The translations under genes and the position numbers were made by a program. Under the pieces are notes generated by a model. That model was given only the letters and a program-made list of their open reading frames with translations. It was not told where the DNA came from and searched no databases. A stretch of DNA of 64,000 bases from Nitrosospira briensis (lineage in GTDB: Bacteria; Pseudomonadota; Gammaproteobacteria; Burkholderiales; Nitrosomonadaceae). The stretch is from the NCBI RefSeq assembly GCF_900115125.1, contig NZ_FOVJ01000006.1, positions 102,721 to 166,720 of the forward strand, in the 5' to 3' direction. Positions within the stretch are counted from its first letter, which is position 1; the number at the start of each line of letters is the position of its first letter. This document shows positions 27,334-34,902 of the stretch, one piece after another.

Positions 27334-28346
27334 TCATCGTTATGAACCGTGGCGCCACGGAAGATCAAATCGGCGCCGTAACAAGCAAAATTCAAAGTTT
27401 CGGTCTCGATGCGAATATCTCCCGAGGTACTGAACGCACGGTGATCGGCGCCATTGGCGACGAACGCAAACTTGACCCGGAAATGTTCGATTCCCTGAGC
27501 GGGGTCGAATATTCCATGCATATTGTCAAGCAGTACAAGATTGTATCGCGCGAATCGCACAGGCAGGACTCGATAATAGATGTAGGTGGCATACCGGTTG
27601 GCGGAACTCAGGTGCAGGTGATCGGCGGCCCGTGTTCGGTGGAAACCCAGGAGCAGATGGACTCCGCGGCGCAACATGTCGGTGCGGCAGGCTGCAAGCT
27701 GATGCGGGGGGGAGCTTTCAAGCCTCGCACCAGCCCTTATACGTTTCAAGGCAATGGTGAAGAAGGCCTGAAGATGTTCCGCAAGGCCGCGGACAAATAC
27801 AAGCTGCGCATCGTCACTGAGTTGATGGATGCGCGCATGCTCGATACTTTCCTCAGGTACGACGTGGATGTAATTCAGATAGGCACGCGCAGCATGCAGA
27901 ACTTTGAACTTCTGAAAGAGGTGGGGCGTATCAATAAGCCGGTGATACTCAAGCGCGGCATGTCGGCCACCGTTTCCGAATGGCTGATGGCAGCGGAATA
28001 CATTGCGGCCGGCGGCAACCACAATATCATTTTTTGCGAACGCGGCATACGCACCTTTGAAACAGCCTACCGCAATGTGATGGATGTCACTTGCATTCCC
28101 GTCCTGAAAAAAGAAACTCATCTACCTGTTATCGTCGATCCTTCCCATGCCGGGGGGAAGGCCTGGATGGTTCCCGCGCTGGCCCGCGCGGCCATCGCCG
28201 CGGGCGCCGATGGCCTGTTGGTGGAAACGCATCCCAATCCGTGTGAGGCTTGGTGCGACGCGGACCAGGCGCTGAATCCGCAGGAATTCCAGGACCTGAT
28301 GGGATCACTGCGCGGAATTGCGGAAGTAATTGGACGAAATCTGTAA
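27330..28346 (+). CDS. aroF: 3-deoxy-7-phosphoheptulonate synthase, type I-beta
   Basis: A 338-residue first-step enzyme of aromatic amino acid synthesis. A ferredoxin-like regulatory domain (residues 1-75) precedes the KDO8P/DAHP barrel. Motifs are [46 protein letters not shown] and the metal-binding [12 protein letters not shown]. Start is TTG at 27330, embedded in the hisC stop; GGGGAG lies 8 bases upstream and the protein then begins with the family-like MIIVMNRGA. This type carries a domain that tyrosine or chorismate inhibits in other species. It is coupled to hisC and is followed closely by tyrA. Confidence 0.93.
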   Translation: MIIVMNRGATEDQIGAVTSKIQSFGLDANISRGTERTVIGAIGDERKLDPEMFDSLSGVEYSMHIVKQYKIVSRESHRQDSIIDVGGIPVGGTQVQVIGGPCSVETQEQMDSAAQHVGAAGCKLMRGGAFKPRTSPYTFQGNGEEGLKMFRKAADKYKLRIVTELMDARMLDTFLRYDVDVIQIGTRSMQNFELLKEVGRINKPVILKRGMSATVSEWLMAAEYIAAGGNHNIIFCERGIRTFETAYRNVMDVTCIPVLKKETHLPVIVDPSHAGGKAWMVPALARAAIAAGADGLLVETHPNPCEAWCDADQALNPQEFQDLMGSLRGIAEVIGRNL

Positions 28347-28379
28347 TTGAGCCATGTAACCTGGGATATCAATCGCGGC

Positions 28380-29318
28380 ATGAACTTGCCTAAAGATGCG
28401 AAGGTGGCGAACATCGTGATCAACAAACTGGTGATTGTCGGTGTCGGCTTGATTGGCGGCTCATTCGCGCTTGCGCTGCGCAAGGCGCACTTGGCCAAAC
28501 ATATCGCTGGCGTGGGACGCAGCCGGCAAAACATGCATCGCGCCCTTAAGCTGGGGGTGATCGACGAGATCGCTGGCGACCTTCCTTCCGCTTTGAAGGA
28601 CGCGGACATCGTGTTCCTCGCCATACCGGTCGGGCAGACCGGCGAGATCATGGCACAGATATCGCCCCACCTCGAACCTGGCACGATCGTGACAGACGCC
28701 GGGAGTACGAAGCGAGACGTAATTGCCGCCGCTCGCACTCATTTGGCTGAACATCTGGAAAATTTTGTCCCGGGACATCCCGTTGCAGGCGCCGAACAAA
28801 GCGGGGCAGGTGCGGCGAACGCTGATCTGTTCCGTGGCAAGAATGTTGTGCTGACTCCACTTGAAGAAACCAGCTCCGAGGCGAAAAAGCGAGTGACGGA
28901 ATTATGGCAAGCTTGTGGCGCACGTGTCTCCTTGATGGGCGCCCCCCAGCACGACAAAGTCCTTGCCTCGGTTAGCCACCTTCCCCATGTGCTCGCATTC
29001 ACGCTAATGAACCACATCTCTACGGAGCATCGTCCGGAAGATCTGCTGCCCCCGGACAATCTACCGCTCCCAAACGGTCCATTGCGCTTCGCCGGCACGG
29101 GTTTCCGCGATTTTACCCGCATTGCCGGAAGCTCCCCCGAAATGTGGCGCGACATATGCCTTGCCAACCGCGAAGCGCTATCCAGACAAATCGATGCCTT
29201 TCAGCGCGAACTTGCAGACGTGCGTGAAATGCTTGTGCGCGAAGACGCAGAAGCGCTTGAAAAAGTTTTTGCCAATGCCCGCGAAGCACGCCGGCAATGG
29301 TTGAAAAGCATCACTTGA
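28380..29318 (+). CDS. tyrA: Prephenate dehydrogenase
   Basis: A 312-residue NAD(P)-dependent enzyme that produces 4-hydroxyphenylpyruvate (or, in the arogenate type, tyrosine). Rossmann motif VIVGVGLIGGSFALALR, then PVGQTGEIMAQI, TDAGSTKRDVI, HPVAGAEQSGA (active-site His) and FRDFTRIAGSSPEMW. The start ATG 28380 (MNLPKDAKVAN) is chosen over an in-frame TTG at 28347 that lies right after the aroF stop. In many betaproteobacteria aroA, cmk and rpsA follow; here the operon stops and unrelated genes begin. Confidence 0.94.
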   Translation: MNLPKDAKVANIVINKLVIVGVGLIGGSFALALRKAHLAKHIAGVGRSRQNMHRALKLGVIDEIAGDLPSALKDADIVFLAIPVGQTGEIMAQISPHLEPGTIVTDAGSTKRDVIAAARTHLAEHLENFVPGHPVAGAEQSGAGAANADLFRGKNVVLTPLEETSSEAKKRVTELWQACGARVSLMGAPQHDKVLASVSHLPHVLAFTLMNHISTEHRPEDLLPPDNLPLPNGPLRFAGTGFRDFTRIAGSSPEMWRDICLANREALSRQIDAFQRELADVREMLVREDAEALEKVFANAREARRQWLKSIT

Positions 29319-29623
29319 ATAAATAGAAATATATAAAACTCTTCCTGTAGAACTAGTACTTTTGTCAGCGTTTTATTTCCCTATTACCGCAGCGCGCATA
29401 AGTTCTGCGCCTCCTCGTACCAAGCCCTTACTAAATCCGCAGCAATGTCGAAATACCTGACACTTCGACTAACAGGCGTATTCATGGAACAATAAATAAA
29501 TTTTGTAATCAGTAGGTTAGGTTTTTATAAAACACGTTGCATAATTCTTGCTCTATTTTTATCCGTTTCTGTCATCACCCCAAGTAAAGCAAAATAACTT
29601 CAATACTGTCAAGGAGTAAGGTA
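29319..29623. other. AT-rich gap before PEP-CTERM gene
   Basis: No ORF. Low-GC stretches at 29315-29340 and 29490-29560 suggest a promoter region for the next gene. No hairpin with a T run marks the end of the tyrA operon convincingly. Confidence 0.4.
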
Positions 29624-30826
29624 ATGAAAACTTCATGGTTATTAAGCTCGATGCTTTTAGCGGGAACGGTTACGCTCAATGCGGCACATGCTATAGATTT
29701 GCGAACTGGCTTTGGTGGCCCGGCAGATTACGGAGAGCTTTCACAGTTGCCCAATGATGATGGCTCATCAAGTCAACTCAACTTACCATTTTCTTTAAAC
29801 TTTTTTGGAAGCAATTACAGCACATTCTGGGCAAATAATAACGGCAATATTACTTTTGGAGGTCCTCTTGACGTTTTTACGCCGGAGCCATTTCCGATTT
29901 CCGGTCAGCCGATGATTGCACCGTTTTGGGCAGACGTGGATACGCGGACAGGCGGGGCAGTGTATACGGCGTCCCCAGACGCGAATACTTTGATTGCGAC
30001 CTGGAATAACGTTGGTTATTACAATCTGCATAACGATAAAGTCAACGACTTTCAGATGACGTTGCTCAATCGTCCGGACACCGGTGCAGGCAATTTCGAC
30101 ATCGAGTTCCGTTACCGGCAATTGCAATGGACGACTGGCGATGAAAGCGGCGGCTCGGGCGGCATGGGAGGTATGCCGGCACAAGCGGGATATGACGCAG
30201 GCAATAACACCGATTTCTTTACGCTGCCGGGCTCTTTAAGTTCCTCTATCCTCCAACTTGCCAACACTAGTAACGTTAGTGAAGCTACTCCGGGCCTTTG
30301 GACCATGGCAATTCGGAATGGGAAGACATCTGATGGATCATCGCCAGATGCCCCGCTATTACCTGATGTCGTCCAGGCGGACGGCTGGCATTTTAATTTC
30401 AACATCCAGCTTAACCAAACGATCTTTATTGATCCAGCCATCGTAACTGGCTACGACTTTATCGTGAATTCTGGGCCGAATATTCAGAGTGCCCTATTTC
30501 CAATCTTGGCTGGCGACGCAGATGGGTATGATATCTTCGCCTTCAACGATGCTACCGCTGCGTATGACGTCGATCTTGGGCATGCCGATGGCGGACACGT
30601 ATTCGATTTCGGCACGGGTGGTATCAGCCAGTTTGGCGTCCGCGGTATTGACGTCGAGGCCGGATTGGATCCGGATAATACGCAGGCCTTTGTAACTGGC
30701 TTGACATTCGTGTCTGACGGGGCTGTGAACATGACGATGACGCCCGTACCCGAGCCAGAAGCTTATGCTTTGCTACTTGCTGGTCTGGGTCTTATAAGTG
30801 CTGTCGCACGTCGCCGGCGCAGCTGA
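29624..30826 (+). CDS. PEP-CTERM surface/exopolysaccharide-associated protein
   Basis: 400 residues. The signal peptide is SMLLAGTVTLNAAHA, cut before IDLRTGF. The middle has a nidogen/NIDO-like domain (NLPFSLNFFGSNYSTFWANN, APFWADVDTRTGGAVY, FDIEFRYRQLQW). The C terminus VPEPEAYALLLAGLGL followed by RRRR is the PEP-CTERM tag: VPEP, a hydrophobic span, then a basic tail, recognised by exosortase EpsH/XrtA. GGAGTAAGG lies 5 bases before the ATG. The protein should be exported and released or anchored with exopolysaccharide; an exosortase is not in the window. Adhesion or biofilm role is inference. Confidence 0.9.
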   Translation: MKTSWLLSSMLLAGTVTLNAAHAIDLRTGFGGPADYGELSQLPNDDGSSSQLNLPFSLNFFGSNYSTFWANNNGNITFGGPLDVFTPEPFPISGQPMIAPFWADVDTRTGGAVYTASPDANTLIATWNNVGYYNLHNDKVNDFQMTLLNRPDTGAGNFDIEFRYRQLQWTTGDESGGSGGMGGMPAQAGYDAGNNTDFFTLPGSLSSSILQLANTSNVSEATPGLWTMAIRNGKTSDGSSPDAPLLPDVVQADGWHFNFNIQLNQTIFIDPAIVTGYDFIVNSGPNIQSALFPILAGDADGYDIFAFNDATAAYDVDLGHADGGHVFDFGTGGISQFGVRGIDVEAGLDPDNTQAFVTGLTFVSDGAVNMTMTPVPEPEAYALLLAGLGLISAVARRRRS

Positions 30827-30859
30827 GAGTCATCGCATTTTGAATTAACAGAAATTTTT

Positions 30860-31082
30860 TCGGCTGTGTACCCGTAGCGTGGGCCAGTTCATCGATTGGA
30901 GGCTTTCCTCCAGCACGGACACATCCAGCGGCAGATGTACCGCGTCCCGCGCCTGGGCAGGGGCCAGGCGCGGGCGTAACAACTCATCCGTGAGCAGGCT
31001 ATTGCCCGCGCAGCCGCGGCAATGCGCGCCGGGGCAATCGCCGCAACTCCTGCCAGGGGTTGATTCTGACTATTTCGTTCAT
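30860..31082 (-). pseudogene. eutC: Remnant of ethanolamine ammonia-lyase small subunit gene
   Basis: From the ATG at 31082 the minus strand reads MNEIVRINPWQELRRL in one frame. After an apparent indel the second frame reads GNSLLTDELLRPRLAPAQAR, then DAVHLPLDV, which is the EutC N-terminal pattern. The frame then runs out with WPTLRVHS, and the rest of the gene is absent. It directly follows the eutB remnant, the normal eutB-eutC order. EutC normally forms the small subunit of the adenosylcobalamin-dependent enzyme; this copy cannot be functional. Confidence 0.65.
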
Positions 31083-31084
31083 GA

Positions 31085-31276
31085 TCATACGTTCCCGGTC
31101 AAATCGTCAATTGCCCTGAGAACGCCATGTCCGGATGTTATCTCGCGCAATTGCCCTTGCGGGTTGGTGATCTGCATTCTCTCCAGCCATGCTTCAAATT
31201 CCGGCGCCCGCTTCAAGCCCAGCAGAGCACGAAGATAAAGCGCATCGTGAAACGACGTGCTCTGGTAATTCAGCAT
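31085..31276 (-). pseudogene. eutB: C-terminal remnant of ethanolamine ammonia-lyase large subunit gene
   Basis: The frame reads MLNYQSTSFHDALYLRALLG then RPAPEFEAW-like (here KRAPEFEAWLERMQI), the end of EutB. Normally over 400 residues precede this; here the encapsulated-ferritin gene stops only 18 bases upstream, so most of the gene has been deleted. The eutC remnant follows immediately. The pair shows that ethanolamine breakdown was once encoded here. Confidence 0.7.
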
Positions 31277-31293
31277 AAAGGCAGAAATATTAC

Positions 31294-31611
31294 TTATACG
31301 TCCTGCTTGGTCGGCCTGTCAGCGGTATCGTGCGTGAGGGGTTTGTCAGTAAACAAATAATCCTTCATTTCAGCAGAAAACACGGGGTCCCTGCGCCGGA
31401 TCCATTCCATTACCATGGCCGCATGCTCTTTCTCCTCATCTCGATTGTGCGCGAGGATTGCCTTGAGTTCCTCGTCTTTGCACGCATCCACACGCTGGTT
31501 GTACCAGTCAATCGCCTCCAGCTCTTCCATTAGAGAAACGATTGCTTTGTGCATATCCCGCGTTTGGTCCGACAATTCTTCGATAGGTTCATGGTAACCA
31601 ACATTTGCCAT
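31294..31611 (-). CDS. Encapsulated ferritin-like protein (EncFtn)
   Basis: A 105-residue ferritin-like helical hairpin that assembles as an annular decamer and oxidises iron inside an encapsulin shell. Signature segments: HEPIEELSDQTRDMHKAIVS, MEELEAIDWYNQR (metal-binding Glu and the Trp/Tyr pair), and ILAHNRDEEKEHAAM (Glu and His ligands), then EWIRRRDP. AAGGAGA lies 6 bases before ATG. No clear C-terminal encapsulin-targeting peptide (LTVGSL-like) is seen in the tail TADRPTKQDV, and no encapsulin gene adjoins. A short copy of its first codons occurs at 33544-33581. Confidence 0.88.
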   Translation of the reverse strand: MANVGYHEPIEELSDQTRDMHKAIVSLMEELEAIDWYNQRVDACKDEELKAILAHNRDEEKEHAAMVMEWIRRRDPVFSAEMKDYLFTDKPLTHDTADRPTKQDV

Positions 31612-31956
31612 GGCTTTCTCCTTATTCTCTTTTCGCGTAACGGGTAGCTATGATCATCTTTTTTTCTTGTTAGTACAATGGGAGCGTCAATTGGGGGGCT
31701 GAACTTAAGCCTGATTTGACTGAAGGACGGGAATAGCCGAGTGCCAGGGGCAGCAGAATCTAAAGTCATGGCTGTTCTCTACCATGCATTTTCATTGCTC
31801 ATCGAACTATTGATAAGTCCAAAGCGCACGAATATGAGAGCCAGATGATTAAGTGGGGAACAACAAAGACCCCATTGCATTCTTATGCGGTATTTCGCAC
31901 AGAATAAACAAAAAGAAAGGATGAGAATAATGCCGTAACCTGCAAGGAGGTGCGCC
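31612..31956. other. Intergenic stretch upstream of EncFtn and small peptide
   Basis: Two divergent 5' regions meet here. No gene-size ORF; the minus frame that continues past the EncFtn start lacks support. Poly-T at 31659-31668 may reflect a promoter or terminator of the EncFtn side. Confidence 0.4.
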
Positions 31957-32034
31957 ATGAACGACTTTTTAGTGTTTTGGAGTACATATATTCTTGTGCT
32001 TGTCGCTGGCTTGGGGGCCTTGGTGATGAGTTGA
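31957..32034 (+). CDS. Small hydrophobic membrane peptide, 25 aa
   Basis: A 25-residue frame MNDFLVFWSTYILVLVAGLG plus five more residues encodes nothing but one hydrophobic span. AAGGAGGT precedes the ATG by 6 bases, an unusually strong ribosome site for so short a frame. A rho-independent terminator follows 17 bases after the stop. Ribosome site, ORF and terminator together make it a real mini-gene. It resembles cytochrome oxidase- or transporter-associated small subunits (CydX/KdpF size), but the partner is unknown. Confidence 0.6.
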   Translation: MNDFLVFWSTYILVLVAGLGALVMS

Positions 32035-32050
32035 GGCTGAACAGCGACTG

Positions 32051-32081
32051 ATGGCCCGGCAGCGTATTGCTACCGGGCCAT
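32051..32081 (+). terminator. Terminator after the 25-aa peptide gene
   Basis: Stem ATGGCCCGG (32051-32059) with CCGGGCCAT (32073-32081), 13-base loop, then TTTATTTCC. GC-rich 9-bp stem followed by a T-rich tail. Confidence 0.85.
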
Positions 32082-32225
32082 TTTATTTCCAGGCCAATCA
32101 AGCAACTGCTCTTGATGATTCAACAGCATAGAAGCACGTACCATCCGCATCAGAGTTTCCATTGAAGCTGTGAAACACTTGTAGCCGACCTCGTGAGGAG
32201 AACACTAAAGGTGGAGTTCCCTCGT

Positions 32226-33077
32226 ATGAAGGCAAATTATGTTCTTTCTATCATCGTATTTGCTTGCGCGTTGCTGCCCCTCACTGTACAGGCTGAGTCG
32301 AGCCGAGAACTGCTCAACCTGATAAATGCGTACCGGGCTGATCCTCCACGTTGCGAAGGTGCCCAGGAAGAACCTCTGCCACCGCTGGCTCCCAGCATGA
32401 GCCTTGCCCGGTTGCAGGTGGGATCCGCTCGGCAATTGAAGGAGGCAATGCGTGCAGTAGGCTTTCTGGCAGCGGGTGCCGAAGCAATAACGTTGTCCGG
32501 TCCGTCGGACGCGGCCGAGGCAATGCGCTTCGCTGCCCAACTCAACTGTCGCGTGTTGCTGAGTCGACGTTACTCGGTAGGCGGTGTGTCGCAGCAGGAC
32601 CGGGAATGGCAAATTGTTTTTGCGCAGCCGCTAATAAGCCCCGATCTCGGGGATTGGCAGCAAGCGGGACGGCAGGTATTGAACTTGGTGAATACCGCAC
32701 GTGCCAAGGCGCGGGCTTGCGGCAATACGTACTATAAAGCGGCTTCGCCCCTGCATTGGAGCGCAAAACTGGGAGCCGCCGCTCTGGCACACAGCCGTGA
32801 CATGGCTGAACACGACCGTTTCGGACATACGGGCAGCGATGGCAGCACGGTGGCAACGCGCGCGAGCGATGAAGGCTATGTGTGGCGAAGCATTGGGGAG
32901 AACGTGGCTGCGGGCAAGGCCGAGCCCGAGCAGGTGGTCAACGGCTGGTTATCAAGCAGCGGCCATTGCGCTAACATCATGAACGGGAGTTTTACTGAAA
33001 TGGGCGCTGCTTACGCAGCTAACCCGAAAAGCGACACCATTATCTTCTGGACACAGGTTTTTGGCAGGCCGCGTTAG
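32226..33077 (+). CDS. CAP/SCP-domain secreted protein
   Basis: 283 residues. N-terminal signal peptide (YVLSIIVFACALLPLTVQA, cut before ES). The C-terminal part is a CAP domain (about 150-280): VLNLVNTARAKARACG, LGAAALAHSRDMAEHDRFGH (metal-site His and Glu), GENVAAG, WLSSSGHCANIMN and FWTQVFG. The first half has a separate Ala/Arg-rich region with one Cys. CAP proteins are often extracellular; enzymatic activity in bacteria is unproven. ATG 32226 is preferred, with GGTGGAG 9 bases upstream; a GTG at 32193 is in frame but lacks a signal peptide at the start. Confidence 0.88.
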   Translation: MKANYVLSIIVFACALLPLTVQAESSRELLNLINAYRADPPRCEGAQEEPLPPLAPSMSLARLQVGSARQLKEAMRAVGFLAAGAEAITLSGPSDAAEAMRFAAQLNCRVLLSRRYSVGGVSQQDREWQIVFAQPLISPDLGDWQQAGRQVLNLVNTARAKARACGNTYYKAASPLHWSAKLGAAALAHSRDMAEHDRFGHTGSDGSTVATRASDEGYVWRSIGENVAAGKAEPEQVVNGWLSSSGHCANIMNGSFTEMGAAYAANPKSDTIIFWTQVFGRPR

Positions 33078-33279
33078 CGACTCGGTAACCGCGACTGCTG
33101 CGCTGCTTGCTAAAATCAACCCGCTTAATTAATCCGGCAAGAACTGCGGGGCTGGAAGATAGAGGAAAGAACAAGCGTCATCGGAACTACATATTTGGAT
33201 ATTAGTTGGCGGAGGCAGTATCCACCATCGAATTACGCAGAACCGTATTAGCAGCACTAACCTTGGCAGGAGGTGAGAA

Positions 33280-33399
33280 ATGACTGACGACGAGAAAAAG
33301 CAACCCGGGGGCGGCTTCAGGCCCGGGCTGGTTATACTGAGAGTAATACTTTGGACTCTCATTTTCAGCTTTCTGGTAGTTTTCCTGATGGGAAACTGA
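33280..33399 (+). CDS. Small single-span membrane protein, 39 aa
   Basis: 39 residues: a charged N terminus (MTDDEKKQPGGGFRPG), then one hydrophobic segment (LVILRVILWTLIFSFLVVFL) and a short tail. GCAGGAGGTGAGAA gives a strong ribosome site 7 bases before the ATG. Membrane topology is probably N-in. It is too short for ordinary gene finders. Function unknown; no operon partner on the same strand. Real coding status is inferred from the ribosome site and composition. Confidence 0.55.
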   Translation: MTDDEKKQPGGGFRPGLVILRVILWTLIFSFLVVFLMGN

Positions 33400-33765
33400 A
33401 AATCTGCCAAAGGCAGGGCCGATGTCAGTCATCCGAAGACCGGAGAGCCTTTAAGCTCCCCGAGTTTCACTAGATTCAGACTCGATTGGCAAACTTGTCG
33501 ATCGTGTGCGGAAGAATCAATCGAGTCTGACCTAACGATTACACGACAATTCTTCGATCGGCTCATGGTAACCAACATTTGAGTAAGAACCCGTACAACA
33601 TATTGCCGGGTGAGCGAATAATTGCTTACATTCGCATGACTCCCTCTAACCTGAATTCGACTAAGTTTTGTCAAAAGTAGGTTGTTTGGGTGCCAAAGCT
33701 TGACTACATACACTCCACTTTAGCAAAATGGCATTTGTTTGTCCTATCCACCAGGATCGTTCACC
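33400..33765. other. Gap with inverted repeat and EncFtn-like fragment
   Basis: Two unusual pieces lie here. A 13-bp inverted repeat TCAGACTCGATTG (33476-33488) and its complement CAATCGAGTCTGA (33518-33530) encloses 29 bases. Next, 33544-33581 is a 36-of-38 match, in the same orientation, to the start of the EncFtn gene (31570-31607): NVGYHEPIEELS can still be read, then a stop. This is a decayed duplicate fragment. No other gene is present. Confidence 0.6.
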
Positions 33766-34320
33766 ATGCCGACTCCCACCACAACAATTTTCGGGACCTT
33801 TGCGACCACGCAAACGGCCGGAACGAAAGTAACAGTTCAAGTCAAGCTGCTCGAAGACGCGGCGAGTGGCGCGCTTGGAGTGCGAAACACCTATGGAGGG
33901 ACAATGCGCGTCTTCAACCTGGCGCAGACATACGGTTTCAAGTACGATTTCCATCTCAGCTTCAAGCTCGATAATACCAGCCAATGGGCTGAGGCCACTA
34001 CCCATCTTTGCGCCCGAGACGAAGCAACGGGACATAACGCGTGCGCATACTGGTTCTACGATCTGGTGCAGATGGGCGGCACTGGAAAGCTGGCGTGGTC
34101 GTTTCAAGGAAGCGCGCCCGACAATTTACTTTACCGAAGCTTTATGGAGTCTATTGCCATCAGCGCTTCGGCAACTTCGCTTACAGCCCAGCGAATGAGG
34201 AGCCGGCGTGCCACGGCGCCACTGGAGAAGCTGCTCGCCAAGTTCGACAGTCTAATCACACAGGGTCGTGCAGCAATCGTGACGGATCGCCACGGCAGGA
34301 AGCTGCAATATACGAAGTAA
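33766..34320 (+). CDS. Hypothetical protein, 184 aa
   Basis: Soluble, beta-rich by composition in its first 110 residues (TTTIFGTFATTQTAGTKVTV, NTYGGTMRVFNLAQTYGFKY), with no signal peptide. The last 50 residues are basic and helical (SRRATAPLEKLLAKFDSL). AGGAT lies 8 bases before the chosen ATG. I do not recognise a family. It is the last gene before tRNA-Ser and probably chromosomal. Only the start, length and clean reading frame support it. Confidence 0.55.
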   Translation: MPTPTTTIFGTFATTQTAGTKVTVQVKLLEDAASGALGVRNTYGGTMRVFNLAQTYGFKYDFHLSFKLDNTSQWAEATTHLCARDEATGHNACAYWFYDLVQMGGTGKLAWSFQGSAPDNLLYRSFMESIAISASATSLTAQRMRSRRATAPLEKLLAKFDSLITQGRAAIVTDRHGRKLQYTK

Positions 34321-34649
34321 GCAAGAACCGTCATCTCGCCCTCTTGCCACAAGTTTAAGCATCCAAGCTGGCTGTTAAAGTAGCGGCATGAGGGTCTTGA
34401 CCTCAATTCTTGCAATAAAACAGCCTCATGGTCTCTTGTTCTTGCTTAATTATGGCTGCATCCAAAGCGGCCTGACTCGTCGCTTCTACCACACAATCGC
34501 TCCCTGGCCCAGTTTTAAATATTGCAGCATCACAAATAAGTTCTTATAAACTCAATCTATTCCCCAGCGATAACTGGCTTGTAACTTATTCGCAACCGCT
34601 CGTCTCGGCAGCGAATAAAATTGGGGTTATGCTAAAATCCGACTGATAC
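34321..34649. other. Intergenic gap before tRNA-Ser
   Basis: No ORF or hairpin is supported. The tRNA promoter should lie in the last 60 bases (TTATGCTAAAATCC at about 34627-34640 is a reasonable -10 region). Confidence 0.4.
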
Positions 34650-34739
34650 GGAAGCGTGGCCGAGCGGTTTAAGGCACTAGTCTTGAAAACTAGCGAAGGG
34701 GTAACCCTTCCGTGAGTTCGAATCTCACCGCTTCCGCCA
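34650..34739 (+). tRNA. serT: tRNA-Ser (anticodon UGA)
   Basis: A 90-nt tRNA with a long variable arm, as expected for serine. The acceptor is GGAAGCG/CGCTTCC with an encoded G-CCA end. The anticodon loop CTTGAAA has TGA; the variable arm is GCGAAGGGGTAACCCTTCCG, and the T-loop is TTCGAAT. It reads UCA codons. Its 3' end is the attachment site of element 2, whose integrase gene starts 163 bases downstream. Confidence 0.97.
34726..34739 (+). repeat. Proximal attachment site of element 2
   Basis: CACCGCTTCCGCCA, the last 14 bases of tRNA-Ser. A copy lacking one T (CACCGCTCCGCCA) occurs at 58587-58599 in the same orientation. The tRNA is unbroken, as for P4-type integration. Confidence 0.45.
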
Positions 34740-34852
34740 ATTCAACTTCCTGCTCCGTCCGGTGACATCCAGTAAATCTAGCAAAAACAAATAGAATTCC
34801 TTGTTTATCATCCTGAGTAGTATCGTAACGTCCTGTTGAGTCCAGCCTTAAA

Positions 34853-34902
34853 CCGTGGTAATTTACGTGGTAGCAAATTTACCACGGTGAAAAGTTACCA
34901 CG
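34853..34902. promoter_or_regulatory. Proximal integrase arm-like sites of element 2 (four copies)
   Basis: CCGTGGTAAT (34853-34862), CGTGGTAGC (34866-34874), then inverted TTACCACGG (34879-34887) and GTTACCACG (34894-34902). The array ends at the integrase ATG (34903), so it probably also controls int expression. Two exact copies of CGTGGTAAC recur at 58505-58525. Confidence 0.55.

Noticed and set aside
27228..28121. 297-codon open frame antisense to aroF
   Set aside because: Antisense shadow; His/Phe/Arg-rich and no motifs.
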